Shown here one piece after another: positions 56,728 to 64,000 of a stretch of DNA of 64,000 nucleotides. The notes under the pieces were generated by a model. That model saw nothing but the letters and a program-made list of their open reading frames with translations. It was not told the DNA's origin and made no database searches. The DNA lies in NCBI GenBank assembly GCA_900175165.2, contig FWWN02000701.1:173229-237228 (forward strand), read 5' to 3'. Origin of the DNA: Rhizomucor pusillus. Its lineage: Eukaryota > Mucoromycota > Mucoromycetes > Mucorales > Lichtheimiaceae. Numbering within the stretch: the first letter of the stretch is position 1; every line of letters begins with the position of its first letter. The translations under genes were made by a program, and so were the position numbers.

Positions 56728-56788
56728 TGATATTGTTCGAGACAACTTTCGGAAAGGTAGGTTGACTCAAAAAAGAATTTTGCTCAAG

Positions 56789-56836
56789 TTTCCTGGTTTC
56801 CATATCGGAAACAACAATTAAGCCTCGGACACAACA
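56789..56836. repeat. Direct repeat flanking the MULE island (middle)
   Basis: TTTCC..ATCGGAAACAACAATTAAGCC followed at once by CTCGGACACAACA. It matches the left repeat at 53571-53627 except for a 15-bp gap, in the same orientation. It lies between the two head-to-head transposase copies. Confidence 0.5.
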
Positions 56837-56867
56837 ACTGTCCCTTTTTAGCAAGGCCAATCATTGT

Positions 56868-59115
56868 TTGATCGGAGCATGGCAAATCAACCTTGTGGAA
56901 GGCGAATATAATCATCCTTTGGCTTCGACCCCATTCGTGTTCCATCAGCATCGAAAGTTGGATGTAGACAGTATAGAAGTGATGGCGAAAATGCTTAAAG
57001 CAGAAGCAAAACCAACACTCGTTTGCGACACCATGCGTGATGAAGACCCGAAAAGACAGTTGATACCGAAAGATGTCAGCAATCTTCGTGCTTGTTATTT
57101 CAAAAGGCTGACAACGTCAATGGAAATTTGGCAGAATATCCTTACAAGCGTAATCACATCGTTCGTTTCCAGTACAATAGCGACAAAGGAACTCAATTCT
57201 TTTCTTTGCTCAGTCTACCAGAAGTGATTATAATCGATGCGACTTACAAAACCAATGTTCATAAGATGCCTTATGTTAATATTGTGGATGTCGACGCCGT
57301 CAGTAGAATCTAGCTTAAGATATTCGCTATCGCTGGTGCATAGCTAACTGGTGAGAAAACTGAATCATATCGTTGCAGACCTCTCACGTGCAATCGTTTG
57401 GAACCACGAAAGACTCCTGAGATTATAACGATGGATTTCGCGGCTGCTGCTTTAGATGCATTCGAGGATTTTTTTCCTTGAAGCGAATTGCTGTTATGCA
57501 CCGTTCATATCCGAAACAATTTTAAGAAGATTGTCGCAAGTTATTCGATACGGTAGAGTAACAACAGGCGTTAATAGATGCAGTTGATAAGATCATTCAG
57601 TCCAAAACCAAGTATGACTTTGAAAAGGCACGCACTCAGTTCATCGAAGTAGCTCGTTTCAGCAAGAAGACGCGAGATATTATACATTACCTAGAAAGGT
57701 ATGTAAGATGCTCGTTGAACTAACTTCTGGATCACATCAATAACCGGGTCACCGCCAAGAATCATAAGGAAAAGAATGGATGCTATTAAATGAAGTTGTT
57801 AGGTGCGGGGTCGAATGACAGAGGAGATGTGCAAAGATAATGCCACGCCTGCGAGTCCGATGCTGGAGAAACTGTATGGCGCCATATATCAACTGGAAAA
57901 AAGAGTTCAGTGTATGGATGGCCAGCAGCAAGTCACTGTGCTTGATTACCTATCTAGCATCCTAAGGATGGATATACCAGCTCTGGCTGATTTCAAAGAA
58001 CCGCATCCTGTCAAAAGCAAGGCTTGACAGGAAGGAAACAAAAGATTGCCGACAGCTCTTGAATACTTGAAAACTAAGTGGCGCAAGCCAAGAAGGAGGA
58101 ACAGATCGGCCAGCGAGCAAGACAGCGGAAGACTGAGGCAAACAATGAAAAACCAAAACTGAAGAAGATTGATTAAGTTTTTGTACATTCTCGATATCAG
58201 CAAATCGATAACAATGCATAGTGAGCATAGTAAGCATAGCTTTCAGATCGTTCGATGTTTAACAATGTTATCTTCTGTCAGTAGATTTCAAAAATTACAA
58301 CATACTATAGTCGATGGTATTGCTCTTGATCCAAGCATACCTGGAGTCTTTGTCACAGGCATCTACAACCCTAAGGCTGTTGGTGATTGTGGTTTCCGCG
58401 CTGTTGGCTGGATGCTCAAAAGCAGCGAGATACAGTGGTGGATGATCAAGGCAGATTGTCAAGATTTATATTTCCATTATGATACATCATTGGCTGAAGA
58501 TATTTTTGATTGTCGTGACTCTTCTTGTTCCTGGGATTATTGGTGTTTATCACCAGACTGTCCTCAGATCCTTGATATGCCCTAACTTTCCTATGGCCGT
58601 GTATGACGGCTCCGATAAAAACGCTCAAATGTTCCTACTGTTCCTACCTGTGAGGACAGAGTCGAAATCTTCGCCGCGGCCAATAATGATACAGCTTGTA
58701 AACAGTAACCATTCTGCCTTGGTTTCGATCATGACTCAAACTTTCCGTGGCCATCGATCAACATCCAACATAAACATGCTTGCAGTTCCATGGGATTATA
58801 AGATAAATGGTCATCCCAGTTCTAATAAAGAAATGATAACGGTTCATCACCTTGTCGTAGCGCCTGAAAATGAAAAATTTTATGGTGTCCGAGTGGATTG
58901 CCTTTACGATGTCAGAGAGGACAGCTTTTGTGGTATCAGAAGCGAGTGCCTTCCACAAATGCGGCCGAGCAATATTTCCTCCATTTTGTTAGAAATATGT
59001 ATTCTATGAAGATCTGGAACATAAAGGTCAAATAGTCACTGGCTCTGCATATCGCTGTGGCGATTGGGATGAATTGGAAGAACGCGTTCACTATAAAAGA
59101 ACGTATGTAGTATCT
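56868..59115 (+). pseudogene. Decayed, 5'-truncated OTU-MULE transposase copy
   Basis: Opposite orientation to the copy on its left. It lacks the N-terminal part of the DNA-binding finger, starting at the equivalent of WEVRGNNDQHTH (here WQINLVEGEYNHP). Recognisable pieces, scattered across frames, are VFHQHRKLDVDSIEV, VIIIDATYKTNVHKMPY, TMDFAAAALDAFEDF, FIEVARFSKKTRDI and, at 58.39 kb, an OTU remnant KAVGDCGFRAVGWML. Stops and frameshifts occur every few hundred bases. It has diverged far from the left copy, so the two are relatives, not a recent inverted duplication. Confidence 0.75.
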
Positions 59116-59427
59116 CCACATCGAAATATTGATCAAATATGAAGTATGCTGGATCCCTCGTAAGTCATTGGTAAAATTTCCATATGACTGCCTTTGCACC
59201 ATAAAATGGGCACGGAAGATCTCATCTGATCGATCAGAAGCATTTATTTTGAAGGAGTAGATAGAATACTGCCAAACTTAGGATGCAGGTATTAGGGCCG
59301 TCTGAAATGGCTCTGTGGGGCACCATCTATGCTAACCGACACCAAGGTGCCTATAAAAAATGCGGCGCCAGGTTGCATTTTTCTGATTCCCGCGCGGCAT
59401 TGACGTGATCATTCCTTCTGCACAAAA
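59116..59427. other. Intergenic region before CUL4
   Basis: About 310 bp between the last recognisable transposase remnant and the cullin start. It probably contains the element end and the CUL4 promoter; no inverted terminal repeat was found by eye. Confidence 0.45.
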
Positions 59428-62400
59428 ATGCCACCAAAAGATACAAGAGGTTTGCATTCTCAGTAATTTCTTGATGGAATCAGAGTAGAATGTATTAATT
59501 TCAGCCGGAAAAAGCAACGAAGAAACGTAAGGCCTCAAGTCTATCAGGCCAGTCCACTTTAGATCAGTACAGGAGAGTTGTCTCGTCAACGAGGATGGGT
59601 AGAGACATAACGACTACGCTCGAGTCTGGTACAAATGTCCCTGGATCTTCCATGGTAGTCGATTCTGCACCGGCAGGGAACTTAATAGCTTCCAATCCAT
59701 CTTCTTTGGGCAGTGTTCATATGAGATCACCGTTTGACAGGGTCAAGATCAGCACCTCCAAAGGTATTCAGTATACTGAATATTGAGACCAAAAGTGCTT
59801 TTAGTAACTAGAGATATGTAGCCCGCCCAAGTGAATTACCAGAAGAGTTTTTCAAGAATTCCTGGACACGACATCAGGAGCTGCTGACATCGATATTTGG
59901 CAAAACAGAGATACAGGCTAGTCTACAGCAAGCATACGAGGTATTTACTCTTTCTAGATTAATATTCTAATACAGATAACAAGATAGCTAACTCAATCTC
60001 AGAGCTGCGAAGCTATATGCCGTTACGGAAAATCAGAAGAGTTGTTCAAAAAGCTCGATGAGCATCTTATTGCACATGTAAAACAACTAGGTCAAGCACT
60101 AGCAAAGTATGTCGAAATTAAGCTTCCTCGTCTGCTATCCATTCTGTCACTAACCGGAGGCACTACATAGCCTGGCATTCAAAGATGAACCAGTTCTTGA
60201 AACACTTAATCGCGCCTGGACAGAATTATGCGACCGATTGGTACGATCCAATGTCTATAGCTGCTATATGTACTCACGGTTTATCATAGATCCTTATTCG
60301 CAATATCTTCATGGAACTCGATCGGCGATATCTCATACGTACCACAAAGTACCCGTCCCTCGTGTATGCTTTTTCTGTAATTTGTGCATTGATATGACGA
60401 CTTTTGGCTAATTTCATATACAGTGCTTTAGGGAAGCATTATTTCAACAGTTTCGTCATGGGCAATACAGAAGTCCGTGAAAAAGGAATTGCAGAGACCG
60501 TTGGCTTGATCCGAATGGAAAGGTAAGGAGTATAAAATAGAGGATGACCACAATACCTTATATTGTACTCACCTTAATATAGAGAAGGAAATATCATTGA
60601 TCGCTCGTTGGTCCGTTCAATTACTAATATGTGCCTGGATTTGGAACTCTATACGGATATCTTCGAAATGGCCCTCCTACAGGATACAGCTGCATTTTAC
60701 CAAGCCGAGGCCACTCAGCTAATTAAAACTATGTCTGTTCCACAATATTTGGAGCATGTACGCAGAAGATGTATTCAAGAAAGCGAAGATCGTTTGCGTG
60801 TTTATTTGGCTCCTGACACAAAGTTGCGATTGATGGATACTGTAATCGATAAACTGATTTACAGGAACCTTATCACCATTCTTGAACAAGGTAAGAATGA
60901 TATATAATATGGCATGCGATATCAAGTCCTTACTAGTGATCCAAGGATTCGACGCTATGATGGATGGGGATCAAGTACAGCCTTTACGTACTTTGTATGA
61001 TGCGGTAGCTTCAGGGAAAGGGATTACAGAGCTTCGAGCGGCTTTTGCCAATTATATAAAGGTAATTTGACATTAAATATAAAAAGATGTAGTCTCTCAA
61101 TTTTTTTTTCTTTTTTTTTAGAAACGAGGAGAAAACATGATAAAGGATCCAAAGCAAGACTCAACCATGATAATGTCTCTTCTTACGTTTCGAACGAAGC
61201 TCGGTGTACTCCTGCAGAAGGGTTTCAATAGTGATGCAACTTTTGCTAATGCACTCAAGGAGAGTTTCGAGGCTTTTATAAATTCAAGGAAAAGCAGACC
61301 GGCAGAACTATTGGCGAAATTTATTGACAATAAGATGCGACAGAGTGCGAAGGTATTCAAGACTATACAGACTGTCTGTGCAATAGGATCTCATAACATT
61401 CTATAAGAAAACTATGGAGGAAAATATGGACGAGCTCTTAGATCGTTTGTTGGTTCTTTTCCGCTACATCCAAGGTAACCTATTTTAAGTCCTAGCTTCA
61501 AACGGTGTTAACGAAAATACTGCAGGAAAGGATACTTTTGAAGCGTTTTACAAACGTTTTCTGTCAAAGCGCTTGCTTCTTAATCGCAGCGCATCCGGCG
61601 ATATGGAAAAAGGCGTGCTGATGAAGCTGAAAACTGGTACATTGCTTGTCTGCAATTCTTGGAGCAATAATGTATTAAAAGTGTGATAGAGTGCGGACCG
61701 GGATTTACGAAAAATATGGAAGCAATGTTTAAAGATATTGAAGTGTCTGCGGATCTAACGGCCCAGTTCAAAGCATCTGACGAATATCCCAAAGAGACGG
61801 ATATGCATTTCCAGATAAATGTCATCGCTCAAGGTATCTGGCCGACATACGCTATGTCGGAAATCTTGTTACCGCCGCTGGTAAGTGAGTGCATGTCTTG
61901 TATCTTCAAGAAACGCATGACTTATACTCTGCACAGATGACTGAGTTTCAAACTGCCTTCACAAACTTTTATGCTGCTCAATTTAAAGGCAGGCGGCTTA
62001 CTTGGCAACACTCATTATCGTCTTGTATCCTCAGGGCATATTTCCCGCAAGGTGCAAAGGAGCTAACCGTCAGCTTATTACAAGCTACGATTTTGCTGCT
62101 TTTCAACGATAATGATATGCTGAGCTATATGGACATTTTCCGCGCTACAAATTTAGGCAAGTTCGGGGCACAGCTGTACATGTATTGACTGATTAACACT
62201 CTTCCAAAAATGTAGACAATAAGGAGCTGCGGAGAATATTGCATTCACTTTCTTGTGGTCAACATAAGCTGCTTTTAAAGACAGAGCCAGACATGGAAAT
62301 TACGCAGACGAACAACTTCAAGTATAATGCTGCATTCACGGCTCCAAACACAAAGTTAAAAATCAATGTACTTCAGCAAGAACAATCTGGAGAGGAGCGG

Positions 62401-62815
62401 AGGTCTACTGAAACGAAGGTCCTTATTGATAGACAACATCAGGTAACAAAAACAGCTAGCGCAGCATCTTCGTTGACTGTAATGCATAAGAATATCCTGG
62501 ACAGATCGAAGCTGCAATTGTTCGCATAATGAAGGCAAGGAAAAGGTTGACACATTCGGAACTTATGGCAGAGCTATTTGCACAAGTGAGATTCCCGGTA
62601 GAGGTTAGTGAAGTCGTCATAATTTGCTTACTGAGAATTTCGAGTAAACAATGCCATTTTGACAGGCCAGCGACTTTAAGAAAAGGATAGAGTCGTTAAT
62701 TGACAGGTAAAAAACACGATTCACCGAAGATTAGAAACCAGCATGCTCATATTTTCCTCTTAGGGAATATTTGACACGGGACGACGTCGATAGCAGTGTT
62801 TATGTCTATTGCTAA
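59428..62815 (+). CDS. CUL4: Cullin-4, scaffold of CRL4 ubiquitin ligase
   Basis: Scaffold joining DDB1 and DCAF receptors to Rbx1 in the CRL4 ubiquitin ligase, acting in replication licensing and DNA repair. Many short introns; about 800 residues. The start MPPKDTR splices at an AAAAAG acceptor to [20 protein letters not shown], giving a basic nuclear-localisation segment. The cullin repeats follow ([48 protein letters not shown]). The cullin-homology domain has [56 protein letters not shown] and [15 protein letters not shown]. The C-terminal winged helix holds the neddylation site, [20 protein letters not shown], with the modified Lys in IMKAR, and ends SSVYVYC. The CUL4 class is chosen over CUL1 and CUL3 from these blocks and the N-terminal NLS. 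Confidence 0.9.
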
Positions 62816-63390
62816 AACTTATAAGAAACTAATATACTGCATATTGCTTTTAAAACTTGCACTATAAATAAATGTTGTATGGCAAAAGCCGGCAAATGTC
62901 TGCAGTTTTTTATCTCTCTGAAACCGAGATACTTAAATACATTCTGTTGTTATAGTAGAGGGCAGAGTGTAGTGGCAGCCTCCGAAGAAAGATGTGAATT
63001 GGTCCATTCGGCTTTTGGGGATCTTTATTAGCATTGTCTTCCCAGTACAGCGGACCACCGTTAATTTCAATGCGCCGTGGAAGCCAAAATGTCGAAGATA
63101 TCCGGTCTTTGAAAATTAACGATCAGATATCGAGTCCCAGTGTTCCCGATTGTCGTATCTGTCATAAGCTGGAATAGAATTACAAGCACAGCATCAAGAA
63201 GTATCGGTTGAATTGTTATTAGACCGACTTCTCAGACTTCACTCAATCGTCACATCTCGTCGTAGTTTATAAGCTGTAGAAAACTTTTCAATGGACGTTG
63301 TTCTGTTTTTCAGAATTAAACAGCAATCTCGACGACTTGTTTTCGTCTCTTGTTGTTGTTAGCTTAGCGTAAGATTACATTTTTTCGTCG
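62816..63390. other. Intergenic region after CUL4
   Basis: No gene supported. AT-rich 3' flank of CUL4 followed by stop-rich sequence leading into the retroelement-like fragment. Confidence 0.5.
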
Positions 63391-64000
63391 AACTTTCCAT
63401 AATGACGTCCACTCTGCATCTAAGCGTAAGGATACTGTCATGGACGAGGCTCTGTCAGACCCTAGTAATGAGCCAGGTACCCTCAAGAACCATGTCTAAG
63501 GTCAGCATGGCTTTATGCCAGCTGAAGCAAAGACGTATGCATCAGTTGCTGCAGAGGCATTGACCTCGCCGTCTTCGTTGCATTCAAAGTATGCTGACCC
63601 TGCTAGCATCGCTGAGGAGCTATTGCCTGAGAGCGGAGCTGAGGTCAAAAATTGATGAGAGAAGCACTGGCCCTGAGGGACTCCAACGCCCCAGAGGAAA
63701 TCAGACAGGCTTTCCATCAACGTTTACATGACGCCACTACCAGAGCTGAACTGTATAACAGAGCCTGCAAAGTCAGCCAAAAGCAACATACAGATAATAA
63801 AAGACAAACCCAAGTCAAACAGGCTGTCAATTGCACCAGAAATGACATATCATTGTTTCAACTGCACAACAACGTGCGCGACCGATCCCGCGAAGTTTTT
63901 GCATCCGTTTCAGACTTCCTTGAAACCCTCGAAGCCGTCCTACAACTATGATGATAACTTTTCCTCTAAGTAAGCACCAGTTGCACCAGTTGCACTTACG
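63391..64000 (+). pseudogene. Broken retroelement gag-like fragment at window edge
   Basis: One frame reads NDVHSASKRKDTVMDEALSD, meets a TAA at about 63498-63500, then continues FMPAEAKTYASVAAEALTSP and IAEELLPESGAEVKN before another stop. A shifted frame from 63652 reads EALALRDSNAPEEIRQAFHQ and later VFASVSDFLETLEAVLQL. The TYASVAA run and the charged helical region resemble ORF1/gag-like leaders of fungal retroelements. No reverse transcriptase lies inside the window, so class and completeness cannot be settled. Confidence 0.4.

Noticed and set aside
1..64000. tRNA, rRNA or CRISPR arrays
   Set aside because: No tRNA T-arm/anticodon arrangement, rRNA stretch or regular spaced repeats could be recognised by eye; a tRNAscan-type search would be decisive.

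Overview
The window is eukaryotic, intron-dense nuclear DNA. Most genes are broken by many 50-100 bp GT-AG introns, and the gene set includes a Zn2Cys6 transcription factor, a HAL4/NPR-type kinase, a KIN4-type kinase and a fungal-length SREBP. Animal-like members absent from budding yeast (5MP/BZW, dynactin p25, CUL4, SREBP with two membrane segments) sit beside these. I infer an early-diverging filamentous fungus, most likely Mucoromycota. There are no operons, no rRNA or tRNA that I could recognise, and no CRISPR.

Layout: 0.7-5.4 kb SMC1 cohesin ATPase (+), with two MluI cell-cycle boxes just upstream. 5.5-11.3 kb a Diaphanous-type formin (-). 12.3-14.3 kb a USP10/Ubp3-type deubiquitinase (+). 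14.4-15.0 kb cytochrome c oxidase subunit IV family (-). 15.7-16.1 kb a small basic Alb1-like protein (+). 17.2-18.4 kb a HAL4/NPR-type kinase (+). 20.9-22.5 kb a 5MP/BZW translation regulator (+). 22.9-24.7 kb a STE20/PAK-like kinase (-). 25.6-26.0 kb an unknown small protein (-). 26.6-28.8 kb a multi-exon protein with a PD-(D/E)XK-like core (+), followed at 29.2-30.1 kb by tandemly duplicated degenerate coding fragments and a displaced piece of the same gene. 30.7-31.9 kb an F-box/TPR-like/EF-hand protein (+). 32.0-32.9 kb dynactin p25 (+). 33.6-34.9 kb ArgJ (-), divergent from 35.1-39.4 kb DNA polymerase delta catalytic subunit (+). 40.8-44.2 kb SREBP (+). 44.4-46.6 kb KIN4-like kinase with a KA1 tail (+). 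48.6-50.1 kb glutamate 5-kinase (+). 50.5-53.3 kb Zn2Cys6 transcription factor (-). 53.6-59.1 kb a mobile-element island: a near-complete Mutator-like transposase with FAR1-type zinc finger, SWIM finger and an OTU cysteine-protease domain (-), head to head with a 5'-truncated, decayed relative (+). 59.4-62.8 kb cullin-4 (+). 63.4-64.0 kb a broken retroelement gag-like fragment.

Most genes are unrelated housekeeping genes; linkage here does not mean shared function. Regulatory points supported by sequence are the paired ACGCGT boxes before SMC1, an SRE-like decamer before SREBP itself (possible autoregulation), a 197-bp divergent ArgJ/POL3 promoter, and paired TGACTCA sites at the start of the zinc-cluster gene. 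The most unusual content is the OTU-carrying MULE island and the duplicated fragments at 26.6-30.1 kb.
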